Made by a program: the position numbers and the translations under genes. Source: Paludibaculum sp. (GTDB taxonomy: Bacteria > Acidobacteriota > Terriglobia > Bryobacterales > Bryobacteraceae). From it: 64,000 bases of DNA. The stretch lies in the NCBI GenBank assembly GCA_029973955.1, contig JARKQJ010000231.1, forward strand, positions 1 to 64,000, read 5' to 3'. Position 1 is the first letter of the stretch. Each line of letters begins with the position of its first letter. The notes under the pieces are model-generated. The model was not told the DNA's origin. It saw nothing but the letters and a program-made list of their open reading frames with translations, and did not search any database. Positions 48,035 to 56,957 of the stretch are shown here, piece by piece.

Positions 48035-49654
48035 CTAGAGACGGGGCGCTTTCTGGACGACATCCCAGGGTTCGACGTTGGCGCGTCGAGCCCAGGCTTC
48101 CCATAGAGACTTAAGCTCGGCGGCTTTGGCCGGCTGGGCGGCGGCGAGGTTGCGGGTTTCGGTGCGGTCGGCCTCGAGGTCGAAAAGTTCCCAGTCGCCG
48201 GGGTGTTTGCAGACGAGCTTCCACTTGCCGGCGCGGACAGCTTTGTTGCCTTCGTGCTCCCAATAGAGTTCGCGATCCACAGGCCTGGCGCCGCGGGCGG
48301 CGGGGAGGAGCGTGCGGCCTTCGAGCGGCTGGACGGGTTCACTGCCGCGTAGTTTCGGGTAGGCGGCTCCGGCGGCATCGAGACAGGTCGCCATGATGTC
48401 CATGAGCTGGCCGGGTTGGTGGGAGAGGCTGCCGGTCTTCTTGAGTTCCTTCGGCCAGCGGGCGATGAGAGGAGTGGCGATGCCGCCTTCGTGCACCCAG
48501 TGCTTGAACCGCCGGAAGGGGGTGTTGGAGGCATTGGCCCAGGACAGGCCGTAGCTCTGATAGGTGTCCGGGCCGCCAGGCATGAGTTCGGGGCGGTTGC
48601 CGGGGAAGACGGGGCGGCCGTCGGGCGTGGACTTGGGAATATGGAGCGCCGCGGCCTTGGGTCCGAGTTCTTCGGCGCAGCCGCCGTTGTCGGCCAGGAA
48701 CAGGACCAGGGTGGTGTCGCCGGCGCCGGTCTCCGTGAGTTTCGAGAGGATCCGGCCCACATTCCGGTCCATGACGTCGATCTGGGCGGCGTAGACTTCC
48801 ATGCGGCGCTGCTGCCAATCGCGGTGAGCGGCATCCGGCCAAGCCGGGGATTGAGTGTCGCGCGGAGAGAGCGGCCAGCGGGGATCGACGATGCCAAGCT
48901 TCTTCATGCGCGTGTGGCGTTCCAGGCGCAGGGCGTCCCAGCCTTCTTTGTAACGGCCGCGGTATCTGGCGGCGTCCGCCTCGCGGGCATGGAGGGGCCA
49001 GTGGGGCGAGGTGAAGGCGACGTAGAGAAAGAAGGGATCGGGCTGTTTGGAGAGCGAGTCGATGTGGTTGACTGCATTCTCGCCGATGGCGTCGGTGAGG
49101 TAGTAGTCGCCGTCGGGGCGGGGGATGGATTCGTGATCGCGGACGAGGGTGACGGGATCATAGTAGCTGGAGCCGCCGTGGATGATGCCGTAGTAGTGAT
49201 CGAAACCGCGCTGTAGGGGCCAGTTATGTTTGGACTCATTGACGGGGGTAACGTGCCACTTGCCGGACATGGCGATGCGGTAGCCGGCGGTCTTGAGGGC
49301 TTCGGCGATGGTGACGCAACGGGGATTGAGATCGCCGCGGTAGCCGGGGAGTTGGCGTCCGGTGTCCACCATGTGGCCGACGCCGGCCTGGTGGGGATGG
49401 AGTCCGGTGAGGAGCGAGGCGCGGGTGGGGCAGCAGCGGGCGGTGTTGTAGAACTGGGTGAAGCGGACACCCTGGCGGGCCATGGAGTCGAGATTCGGGG
49501 TGGCGATCTCGCTGCCGTAACAGCCGAGGTCGCTGAAGCCCATGTCGTCGGCGAGCATGAGGATGATATTGGGGCGCTTGCGTTCCGGGGCAGCGAACGC
49601 AGAGGCCAGGGAGGTGGTGAAGTCCCGGCGCGTGAGGGTTGGCTGAGGCAACAT
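48035..49654 (-). CDS. Type I sulfatase, Tat-exported
   Basis: A 539-residue sulfatase. The signal has twin arginines (LTRRDFTTSLASAFA). The formylglycine site is Cys74 in ARCCPTRASLLTG (CxPxR). Metal-binding residues appear in LMLADDMGFSDLGCYG and LFLADNGG. ALKTAGYRIAMSGKWH and FFLYVAFTSPHWPLHA are family blocks. It removes sulfate esters from a sugar or lipid. A TTG lies one codon upstream. The anaerobic maturase (anSME) or SUMF1-like enzyme it needs is not in this window. A decayed relative is at 5945-6484. Confidence 0.93.
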   Translation of the reverse strand: MLPQPTLTRRDFTTSLASAFAAPERKRPNIILMLADDMGFSDLGCYGSEIATPNLDSMARQGVRFTQFYNTARCCPTRASLLTGLHPHQAGVGHMVDTGRQLPGYRGDLNPRCVTIAEALKTAGYRIAMSGKWHVTPVNESKHNWPLQRGFDHYYGIIHGGSSYYDPVTLVRDHESIPRPDGDYYLTDAIGENAVNHIDSLSKQPDPFFLYVAFTSPHWPLHAREADAARYRGRYKEGWDALRLERHTRMKKLGIVDPRWPLSPRDTQSPAWPDAAHRDWQQRRMEVYAAQIDVMDRNVGRILSKLTETGAGDTTLVLFLADNGGCAEELGPKAAALHIPKSTPDGRPVFPGNRPELMPGGPDTYQSYGLSWANASNTPFRRFKHWVHEGGIATPLIARWPKELKKTGSLSHQPGQLMDIMATCLDAAGAAYPKLRGSEPVQPLEGRTLLPAARGARPVDRELYWEHEGNKAVRAGKWKLVCKHPGDWELFDLEADRTETRNLAAAQPAKAAELKSLWEAWARRANVEPWDVVQKAPRL

Positions 49655-49723
49655 CAACCGCTACGCTATCGTGAGCGATCCGCGGGCGCAACGCGGCTCA
49701 TCTCCAATGCCACCGCGCGCCGG

Positions 49724-50641
49724 TTAGTTCTTTGCCGGCATTGGCGAGGGGAGGTCTTCGCGCTGGCAGGCGCGGGCGCCGACGCGGATGGTCTTCGGCG
49801 GGAGGATGGGTGTGGCGCTGCCGTCGAAAAACGCCTGACGGAGAGAGATCTCGTAGTCGCCTTCGGGGATTCCATCGAAGACGAAGCGGCCGTGGTCATC
49901 CGTGTCCATGACCCGCTCGAAGCTGCCGGCGGAGAGGTGTACGAAGTAGATGGGGTCGAAGTCGGGGTACGTTGGGTCCTTGGCGGGCGGCGGGGACTTT
50001 GGGGGAGTGGCTGTGCCGAAGATGCGGCCGGCGCGGTCGCCGTGCAGTTCGAGGCTGAGAAGGTATGGAAGCAGTTCCTTCGCCTCGGTGATGGAGCGCG
50101 TGGCGCTGCATGGTCCGGAAGACAGAGAGCCGTCGGGATCCGGGTTCGCGAATACGATATAAGTCTCGCCGGGGACGAACGAGGGGTTGGCGAGGCCGAA
50201 GTCGGTACGGACCACGACCTGCTCGCCGGTTGAGGCGCCCTGGTACCCCCGCAGCACCAGAAAAGTGGTGCGCTGGCCCCTGTCTCGCGCGGCAGTGAGT
50301 GCGGCTTCGAGTTCCTCCTGGTCCTTGGCGGCGGCGATTGCGCCTTCATCGGTACCGGCGAGGATCTCGGCATAGAGGGCGCGCAAGCGCTGGAATTGGT
50401 CTGGGGTGAGCGGCGGGGCTTCTTCGTCGCTGGAGGTGGGAATGATCTGCTTGATGCGCTCGGCGACAGATCCGAAACGGGTGGGTGGCGGGCTCATGGA
50501 TTCGGCCACTCCCACAAAGACCACAGAATTGCCCCGGAGGCGTTCGCAGACATCGGCCACCGGAGGGCACTGATTGGCAGAGGCAACGTGCGGCAGCCCG
50601 GCAGCCAGGCAAAGGAAGGACATCCACTTTTGCAGGCGCAT
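49724..50641 (-). CDS. Secreted protein of unknown function with a carboxypeptidase-regulatory-like C-terminus
   Basis: A 305-residue protein with a signal peptide (MRLQKWMSFLCLAAGLPHVASA). Cys-rich N-terminus NQCPPVADVCERLRGNSVVFVG and SSGPCSATRSITEA resemble the tissue-inhibitor-of-metalloproteinase-like (OB-fold) pattern, in which a Cys just after the signal peptide is paired with later cysteines. The C-terminal 90 residues (GRFVFDGIPEGDYEISLRQ) form a carboxypeptidase-regulatory-like sandwich. It follows 69 bases upstream of the sulfatase on the same strand. No function is assigned. Confidence 0.65.
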   Translation of the reverse strand: MRLQKWMSFLCLAAGLPHVASANQCPPVADVCERLRGNSVVFVGVAESMSPPPTRFGSVAERIKQIIPTSSDEEAPPLTPDQFQRLRALYAEILAGTDEGAIAAAKDQEELEAALTAARDRGQRTTFLVLRGYQGASTGEQVVVRTDFGLANPSFVPGETYIVFANPDPDGSLSSGPCSATRSITEAKELLPYLLSLELHGDRAGRIFGTATPPKSPPPAKDPTYPDFDPIYFVHLSAGSFERVMDTDDHGRFVFDGIPEGDYEISLRQAFFDGSATPILPPKTIRVGARACQREDLPSPMPAKN

Positions 50642-50692
50642 CACTCGCTAAGCTATCGTGAGAGTTCTCCCGAATTCAACCTTTGGTGCAAC

Positions 50693-51847
50693 ATGGCTCA
50701 GATTCACCCCCTTCGCGCTTTGCGCTATACGTCTCAGGCTGGCGATATGGGCCAGTTGGCGACGCTGCCTTACGACGTGATTCCGGCGGCCTTGGAAGAG
50801 GAGTACAAGGCGCGGAGCCCTTACAACTTCGCGCACCTGATTCTGCCACGAGGCGACTATGATGGCGCGGCGGCGAAGCTGCGGAACTGGAAGAGTGTGG
50901 GCGTGCTGGCGACGGACCAGGAAGACGCGGTGTTCGTGTACGAGCAGGTGTTCGCGGCGCCGGGGTCGGGCGAGGTGTTGACACGGCGGGGCTTCATCGC
51001 GCTAGGCGATACGGAAGACTACGGCACGACGGTGTTCCGGCACGAACGTACGATGAGCGGGCCGAAGGAAGACCGCTTCCGGCTACTTCAGGCGACGCGG
51101 GTCCAGTTCGATTCGATCTTCATGCTGTTTCCGGACCCGGCGGGCGACGTGGACGCGATGCTGGATGCGGTGTGCGCCGGGGCGCCGGGGCTGGAGTACC
51201 GCGACCACGAGGGCACGCGGCACAAACTGTGGCGCGTGGCCGATGCGGCGTGGATCGGCGCGCTGCAAGCCAAAATGGCGGAGCGCAAGCTGCTGATCGC
51301 CGACGGGCACCACCGCTATGAGACGGCGCTGCGCATGGGGCAGCCGCGCACGCTGATGACCTTCGTGAGCCTGCAATCCAAGGGGCTGCGGTGCTTTGCG
51401 ACGCACCGCATCGTGCATTCGTTGAAAGAGTTCCAGCCGGAGGCGTTCCTGGCGAAGCTGCCGAACGTGGGGATGGGGGTGGATCCGCTGGTGTCGCCGG
51501 CGGGGTACGTGCGGTTCGGAGTGGCGATGGAGAACGGCGAGTATCATGCGGACGTGCCGGCGCCGGAGGGCGCGTTGAACGTGGCGGTGTTGCAGGAGCG
51601 GGTGCTCACGCCGCTGTTGGGGATCACGCCGGAGGTGGTGACGGCGGGGACGAACCTGGCGTATAAGAGGTCGCTCGAAGAGGCACTGGAGGAGGTTCGG
51701 AGCGGACGCGGGCAGATCGCGTTTCTGCTGGAGGACCTCGCGATCGACGGCATGGCGAAGGTGTCGTTCGCGGGTGAAGTTCTGCCTCAGAAGTCCACGT
51801 ATTTTTACCCTAAACTCGGGTCGGGTCTCATCATGCTAGAACTGTAG
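50693..51847 (+). CDS. DUF1015 family protein
   Basis: A 384-residue protein with the DUF1015 pattern throughout: IHPLRALRYTSQAGDMGQLA and LPYDVI at the start, RDHEGTRHKLWRV, and the highly conserved LLIADGHHRYETALRM. Members of this family have been proposed to act with serine or phosphohydroxy-acid metabolism, but no reaction is established. It is the first of three closely spaced genes (2 bases to the CBM9-like gene). Confidence 0.88.
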   Translation: MAQIHPLRALRYTSQAGDMGQLATLPYDVIPAALEEEYKARSPYNFAHLILPRGDYDGAAAKLRNWKSVGVLATDQEDAVFVYEQVFAAPGSGEVLTRRGFIALGDTEDYGTTVFRHERTMSGPKEDRFRLLQATRVQFDSIFMLFPDPAGDVDAMLDAVCAGAPGLEYRDHEGTRHKLWRVADAAWIGALQAKMAERKLLIADGHHRYETALRMGQPRTLMTFVSLQSKGLRCFATHRIVHSLKEFQPEAFLAKLPNVGMGVDPLVSPAGYVRFGVAMENGEYHADVPAPEGALNVAVLQERVLTPLLGITPEVVTAGTNLAYKRSLEEALEEVRSGRGQIAFLLEDLAIDGMAKVSFAGEVLPQKSTYFYPKLGSGLIMLEL

Positions 51848-51849
51848 GC

Positions 51850-52638
51850 GTGACTGACGCCTACACCTGTTATCGCAGCGGCTCGCCGGCGGATTGGACC
51901 CGCGCGCCGCGCTCTCCGCGTTTCGTAGACATGGTGAGTGGAGAGCCCTGCTTTTTCGACACCAGCGCGGCGGCGCTGTGGGACGACCATGCGCTGCACA
52001 TCAAGTTCTGGAATGAGGAGCCGTTCGTGGAGGCGCACCTGACGGAGCGCGATTCGCTGGTGTTCCTGGAGAACGACGTGGAGGTCTTCATTGACGGCGG
52101 AGACTGCTACTACGAGTTCGAAGTGAACGCGCGGAACACGGTGTACGAGGTGTTCTTCATCTGGCAGGATGCGTTTGAGAAGTATGCCGCCGAGCCCGAG
52201 TTCGACGTGCTGAAGCGGAAGGGCCTGACGTTCGGCGGCGACTACGACCGCGCGGGGGAGACGTTCTGGCGGGGCACGCATCCGCGCGGGCTGCGCTGGG
52301 CGTTTCTCGATTGGGATTTCCCTGGGATGACATCTTCAGTGGAGGTGGATGGATACCTGAACGACCGGACGCGGGTGTCGCGCGGTTGGACGGCAACAGT
52401 GTCGCTGCCGTGGGCGGGGATGAAGCACCTGGCGAACGGGCGCAGCCTGCCGCCGAAGGAAGGCGACGAGTGGCGGATCTTCTTCGGACGCTTTGAGAAG
52501 CTGATGACGGCGGGCGTGGAGATGAGTCCGCATCCGGCCTGGTGCTGGACGAAGCACGGCGTCTACGACACGCACCGGCCGGAGTGCTGGACTCGCGTGG
52601 TGTTTTCGAATCGCACGGTGGAGAGTTTGCGGAAGTAG
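51850..52638 (+). CDS. CBM9-like carbohydrate-binding protein
   Basis: A 262-residue protein without a signal peptide, starting at GTG. It shows the CBM9-like pattern: ALWDDHALHIKFWNEEPFVEA, LVFLENDVEVFIDGGDCYYEFEVNARN, and GWTATVSLPWAGM. The family binds reducing ends of xylan or related chains. The protein may be a free-standing module or a cytoplasmic sugar-binding protein. Ten bases separate it from a GH115-like gene, which also acts on xylan, so both point to the same type of substrate. Confidence 0.8.
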   Translation: MTDAYTCYRSGSPADWTRAPRSPRFVDMVSGEPCFFDTSAAALWDDHALHIKFWNEEPFVEAHLTERDSLVFLENDVEVFIDGGDCYYEFEVNARNTVYEVFFIWQDAFEKYAAEPEFDVLKRKGLTFGGDYDRAGETFWRGTHPRGLRWAFLDWDFPGMTSSVEVDGYLNDRTRVSRGWTATVSLPWAGMKHLANGRSLPPKEGDEWRIFFGRFEKLMTAGVEMSPHPAWCWTKHGVYDTHRPECWTRVVFSNRTVESLRK

Positions 52639-52647
52639 GAGTTGAAA

Positions 52648-54672
52648 ATGCGCTTGGCGTGCCTGCTGGCAATGTGCGGCGTGTTGTCCGCGCAGGAGAT
52701 GATGCTGAACCGGACGACGGCGATCGTGCTGGATCAGCGCGAGCCGGGGGCGGTACGCCGCGCGGCGCAGGATCTGGCGGCGGATTGGGAGAAGGTTTTC
52801 GGGGCGAAACCGCGCATGGTGGGCACGGTGGCGGAGGTCCAGGGGCCGGCGGTAATCGTGTCGTGCCAGTACAACCTGCCGCAGGGTGTGGCGCGGCCGG
52901 CGGCGGCGGAAGCGTTTCGGATCACGGCAGCGAAGCCGGGCGTGGCGCTGGCCGGGGCCGACATGCGGGGGACGATCTACGCGATCTACGAGTTCTCACG
53001 GCGCTACCTGGGCGTGGACCCGTTCCACTATTGGACCGATCACGCGCCGGCGAAGAAGACGGCGCTGCGGCTGGCAGCGTCGACAAATCTGCAGGTTCCG
53101 CCGCCGGTCTTCCGGTATCGCGGCTGGTTCATCAATGACGAGGACCTGCTGACGGGCTGGACGCCGGCCACGCCGGGCGGGACAGGGATCGCGCTGGAGA
53201 CCTGGGATCACATCTTTGAAGCGCTGCTGCGGCTGCGGGGCAACATGGTGGTGCCGGGCACGTTCATCTTTTCGGACGAGCCGCAGGTGCGTGCGGCGGC
53301 CGAGCGCGGGCTCATCATCACGCAGCATCACATTGAAGTGCTGGGGACGAACACCTGGCGCTGGCCTACTGACCAGCCGTACTCTTTCGCGCAGCAGCCG
53401 CAGTTGCTGATCAATGCGTGGCGGAACTCCGTGCAAGGGTATCTGCCGCAGCAGGAGGTGATCTGGACGGTAGGCTACCGCGGGCGGCACGACCGGGCGT
53501 TCTGGGAAGACGACAAGAGCATTGCGCCCACGGATGAGGCGCGGGCGCAGGCGATCCGCGCGGCGATCGACAAGCAGATGGAACTGGTGCGGGCGGCACG
53601 GAAGTCGCCGTACTTTCTGATGAACGCGTGGATGGAGTCCGTGCCGTTTATCCGGAAGGGGCTGCTGAAGCTGCCGGAGGGCGTGACGCTGGTGTGGCCG
53701 GACAACGGGCACGGCGTGATCCGGGATGAAGGGACCATCGCGAAGGGGCAGGGCGTTTACTATCACACGGCGATGCACAACTCGCTGGCGAACCAGTTGA
53801 CGGAGATGGTGCCGCTGGAGCGGATCGAGCGGGAGTTGGGGCGTGCGGCGCGCGTGGGAGCGACGGAGTACCTGCTGGTGAATGTCAGCGACGTACGGCC
53901 GTATCCCATGACGACGCGGGCCGTGATGGAGATCGGGGTGCGCGGCACGGATTGGAAGGCCGACGAGTACCTGGCGCGCTGGTGCAGGGAGGAGTTCGGA
54001 GAGAAGGCGGCAGAGGTGCTGCCGGATTACTATCAGGCTTACTTTTCGGCTCCGGGGCGGTATGGGAAGGCGGAGCACCAGACGCTGGCCGATAATGCCT
54101 ATCACAACTTCGCGCGGATGCTGCTGGCAGGGCTGATGGAAGGCGACACGAAGCTGGCGGAGGCGTTGAAGCGGCGGCCGAACTGGGTTCCGTATCTGGA
54201 TCTGGAGAATGCGGAGCGGTATACCAGCGAGGCGGCGGCGCGCTGGGCCGTGGCGGAGGATCTGGCCAGGAAGGCAGCGCCGCTGGTGCCTGCATCGCGG
54301 CGGCAGTTCTTTCAATCGCATGTGCAGACGCAGCTCGACATCCACCTGCATTCCAACGCGGCGCTACGGCTGACGGCGGAGGCCTGGGGGGACCGGGCCC
54401 ACGCGGCGGAGAAGCTGGCACTGGCCGTAGAGGAGTTGAAGAAAGTGGTGGCTTCCATGAGGGCCTCCGAGTATGGACAGTGGGCCGGATTCTACAAGGA
54501 TGACCGGTTTGTGGATGTGAAGAAGACGCTGGCGATGGCGGAGGCGGCGCTGGCGAAGGCGCAGGGCAAGCCGATGCCGGCGGGGGTGTCCTCGGCTCCG
54601 TACGTGGTGGACCCATACTTCTGGCTGAAGGAGTATCAGGACAAGCGCTGGGTGGACGTCTCCGCGCACTGA
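52648..54672 (+). CDS. GH115-like glycoside hydrolase
   Basis: A 674-residue secreted protein (signal MRLACLLAMCGVLSAQ). The N-terminal domain with AAQDLAADWEKVFG and MRGTIYAIYEFSRRYLGVDP is typical of glycoside hydrolases with an alpha-glucuronidase-type N-terminal domain. FRYRGWFINDEDLLTGW, TLVWPDNGHGVIRD, VYYHTAMHNS and YLLVNVSDVRPYP are GH115-type blocks. GH115 enzymes remove 4-O-methyl-glucuronic acid from xylan side chains. It forms an operon with the CBM9-like gene and the DUF1015 gene. It is shorter at the C-terminus than many GH115 proteins, so the call is family-level. Confidence 0.78.
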   Translation: MRLACLLAMCGVLSAQEMMLNRTTAIVLDQREPGAVRRAAQDLAADWEKVFGAKPRMVGTVAEVQGPAVIVSCQYNLPQGVARPAAAEAFRITAAKPGVALAGADMRGTIYAIYEFSRRYLGVDPFHYWTDHAPAKKTALRLAASTNLQVPPPVFRYRGWFINDEDLLTGWTPATPGGTGIALETWDHIFEALLRLRGNMVVPGTFIFSDEPQVRAAAERGLIITQHHIEVLGTNTWRWPTDQPYSFAQQPQLLINAWRNSVQGYLPQQEVIWTVGYRGRHDRAFWEDDKSIAPTDEARAQAIRAAIDKQMELVRAARKSPYFLMNAWMESVPFIRKGLLKLPEGVTLVWPDNGHGVIRDEGTIAKGQGVYYHTAMHNSLANQLTEMVPLERIERELGRAARVGATEYLLVNVSDVRPYPMTTRAVMEIGVRGTDWKADEYLARWCREEFGEKAAEVLPDYYQAYFSAPGRYGKAEHQTLADNAYHNFARMLLAGLMEGDTKLAEALKRRPNWVPYLDLENAERYTSEAAARWAVAEDLARKAAPLVPASRRQFFQSHVQTQLDIHLHSNAALRLTAEAWGDRAHAAEKLALAVEELKKVVASMRASEYGQWAGFYKDDRFVDVKKTLAMAEAALAKAQGKPMPAGVSSAPYVVDPYFWLKEYQDKRWVDVSAH

Positions 54673-54740
54673 TTCGCGATCGGCGGCTGCGGCGAAGAAC
54701 GGACTGATGAGCGAAGGCTTTGGGCCGTGGCCTCCCGGCG

Positions 54741-55280
54741 CTACTTCCTGGCCGGAGCCGGGCGGGAGCGGCGTTCTGTTTCAGGCGGGACGATGTTGTT
54801 GGCCCGCATGTAGGTGATGAGGTTGCCGTAGTGGAGGGCGATGTGGTCGAGGAGGTGGAAGGCGTAGTAGGCGGCGGGGCGCTCTGAGGTGCCGCGTTTG
54901 ATGGTCCGGGAGAGGCCCTCGTCGGTGAGGGTGGACAGAGCGGCGTCGCAGTATTCGAACGAGGCCTTGAGGGTGGGAATCACGTCCTTGCCGGCAGCCT
55001 TCTTTTCGGTGGCGCCCTGGTTGGGGTTGGCCTCGTTGTTCCTGAGCGGGGCGCAGATGGAGTAGTTGGCGTCGGCGATGTGCGCGAGCTGCTGGTGGAA
55101 GGTCATGACGCCTTCGGCGGGCTTGTAGGAGTAGACGGAGAGCGGCGCCTTTTCGGCGGCCTCCATGATGTTTTGGCGGATGGCGTCTACCTGGCCCTTG
55201 AGGGCGTTGACGGTGGTGGTCTGCGCGGAGCAGAGGGCGGCGCAGGCGAGGACGGGGAGAGTAAGTCTGGCCCAGGTCAT
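54741..55280 (-). CDS. Secreted DinB-like protein
   Basis: A 179-residue protein (183 if the ATG at 55292 is used). Signal peptide MTWARLTLPVLACAALCSA. The body is a four-helix DinB/YfiT-like domain: the histidines in TFHQQLAHIADANY and FHLLDHIALHYGNL are the metal ligands of this fold. Most DinB-like proteins are cytoplasmic thiol transferases (bacillithiol or mycothiol-dependent), so an exported version is unusual. A metal-dependent hydrolase or transferase role outside the membrane is possible. Confidence 0.78.
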   Translation of the reverse strand: MTWARLTLPVLACAALCSAQTTTVNALKGQVDAIRQNIMEAAEKAPLSVYSYKPAEGVMTFHQQLAHIADANYSICAPLRNNEANPNQGATEKKAAGKDVIPTLKASFEYCDAALSTLTDEGLSRTIKRGTSERPAAYYAFHLLDHIALHYGNLITYMRANNIVPPETERRSRPAPARK

Positions 55281-55343
55281 GGAGACCAGCATCGCACGCG
55301 GGACGGGTAAACGGAGCTACATTGGACATTTGGACTTGGATCG

Positions 55344-56957
55344 ATGAGTGCAACCGCGCAGGCAGTGATGAAGAGCTACGCTCGCGGGCCGGAATCGGCC
55401 GTGTGGAACAGGACGATCGGCGAGTTGCTGCTGGAGACGGCGGCCCGCAGCGGGACGAAGACGGCGCTGGTGTCGCGTCACCAGGGGCTGAGGTATTCCT
55501 GGCGGGAGTTGATAGCCGAGGCCAAGCGGGTGGGCGCCGGGCTGATCGCCCTGGGCATGAACCCGGGAGACCGGGTGGGCGTGTGGTCGACGAACTGCGC
55601 GGAGTGGGTTCTGCTTCAGTATGCGTGCGCGCTGACGGGCATCGTGCTGGTGAACGTAAATCCGGCGTACCGGTCGCACGAACTGCAGTATGTGCTGAAG
55701 AAGAGCCGTATCCGCTTGCTGTTTCTGCATGAACGGGACCAGCGGGCGGACTACCGGGCGATTCTGGGGCAGTCGTTGAAGGATGTGGAGTGCGAACTGG
55801 AACGGGCGCTGTACCTGGGCACCGCCGACTGGGAGGCGATGCTGCGGGCGGGGCACGGCTGGGAAGCCCCCGTTGTGATGGCCGGCGACGTGGCGAATAT
55901 TCAGTACACGTCGGGGACCACGGGCTCGCCCAAGGGCGTGCTGCTGACGCACAGGAACCTGATCAACAACGGGCGGTTCATCGCGGAGCGGCTGCGGGCC
56001 ACGGACGACGACAAGATCTGCATTCCGGTGCCGCTGTATCACTGCTTTGGCTGCGTGATCGGGACGATGGCGGCGGCGGTGTCGGGTGCGGCGATGCTAT
56101 TGCCGGCGGCGACATTCGACGCGCGGAAGACGCTGGAAGCGGTCCACGCGGAGCGGGCGACGGCGTTGTATGGCGTGCCGACGATGTTCATCGCAGAACT
56201 GGCGCTGGAGGGGTTCGGACAGTATGACCTGACGAGCCTTCGCACGGGCGTCATGGCGGGCGCGCCGTGTCCCGTGGAGGTGATGCGGAAAGTGGTGGAG
56301 GAGATGCACTGCCACCAGATCACCATCTGCTACGGGCAGACGGAGAGCTCGCCGGTGAGCACGATGTCGAGCGTGGACGACTCCATCGAACTCCGCTGCA
56401 CGACGGTGGGGCGGGCGATGCCGGCGACAGAGATCAAGATCGTCGATCCGGCCAGCGGCGAGACTCTGCCGTGCGGCCAGCAGGGCGAGTTGTGCTCCCG
56501 CGGCTACCTGGTGATGCAGGGCTACGACGCCGACGAGGAAGCCACGGCGAAGACAGTGGACGCCGAAGGGTGGCTGCACTCCGGCGATCTGGCCGTGATG
56601 CGGGAAGACGGCTGCTTCCGGATCACGGGCCGGTTGAAGGACATGATTGTGCGCGGTGGAGAGAATATCTACCCGCGCGAGATTGAAGAGTTCCTGCACG
56701 CGCACCCGAAGGTGGCCGACGTACACGTGGTGGGCATGCCGGATGCGAGGCTGGGAGAGACGGTGGTGGCCTGGGTGAAGCTGCAACCGGGGGAGACGGC
56801 GACCGAGGAGGAGCTTCGCCGGCACTGCGATGGGAGGATCGCGTACTTCAAAGTACCGGCGACCATCCGTTTTGTGGACGGGTTCCCGATGACTGTCACC
56901 GGGAAGGTGCAGAAGTTCCGGATCCGTGAGATGGAGCAGCAGTTGCGGGGGTGTTAG
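55344..56957 (+). CDS. Acyl-CoA synthetase (fatty-acid type, AMP-binding)
   Basis: A 537-residue ligase. The AMP-binding P-loop is YTSGTTGSPKG (188-198), later motifs are YGQTESSP, GWLHSGDLAVMREDG and GRLKDMIVRGGENIYP, and the C-terminal catalytic Lys is in MTVTGKVQKFRI. It activates a medium- or long-chain carboxylic acid to its CoA thioester via an acyl-AMP. The last codons overlap tail-to-tail the stop of the gene at 56954. No neighbouring beta-oxidation genes are present. Confidence 0.92.
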   Translation: MSATAQAVMKSYARGPESAVWNRTIGELLLETAARSGTKTALVSRHQGLRYSWRELIAEAKRVGAGLIALGMNPGDRVGVWSTNCAEWVLLQYACALTGIVLVNVNPAYRSHELQYVLKKSRIRLLFLHERDQRADYRAILGQSLKDVECELERALYLGTADWEAMLRAGHGWEAPVVMAGDVANIQYTSGTTGSPKGVLLTHRNLINNGRFIAERLRATDDDKICIPVPLYHCFGCVIGTMAAAVSGAAMLLPAATFDARKTLEAVHAERATALYGVPTMFIAELALEGFGQYDLTSLRTGVMAGAPCPVEVMRKVVEEMHCHQITICYGQTESSPVSTMSSVDDSIELRCTTVGRAMPATEIKIVDPASGETLPCGQQGELCSRGYLVMQGYDADEEATAKTVDAEGWLHSGDLAVMREDGCFRITGRLKDMIVRGGENIYPREIEEFLHAHPKVADVHVVGMPDARLGETVVAWVKLQPGETATEEELRRHCDGRIAYFKVPATIRFVDGFPMTVTGKVQKFRIREMEQQLRGC

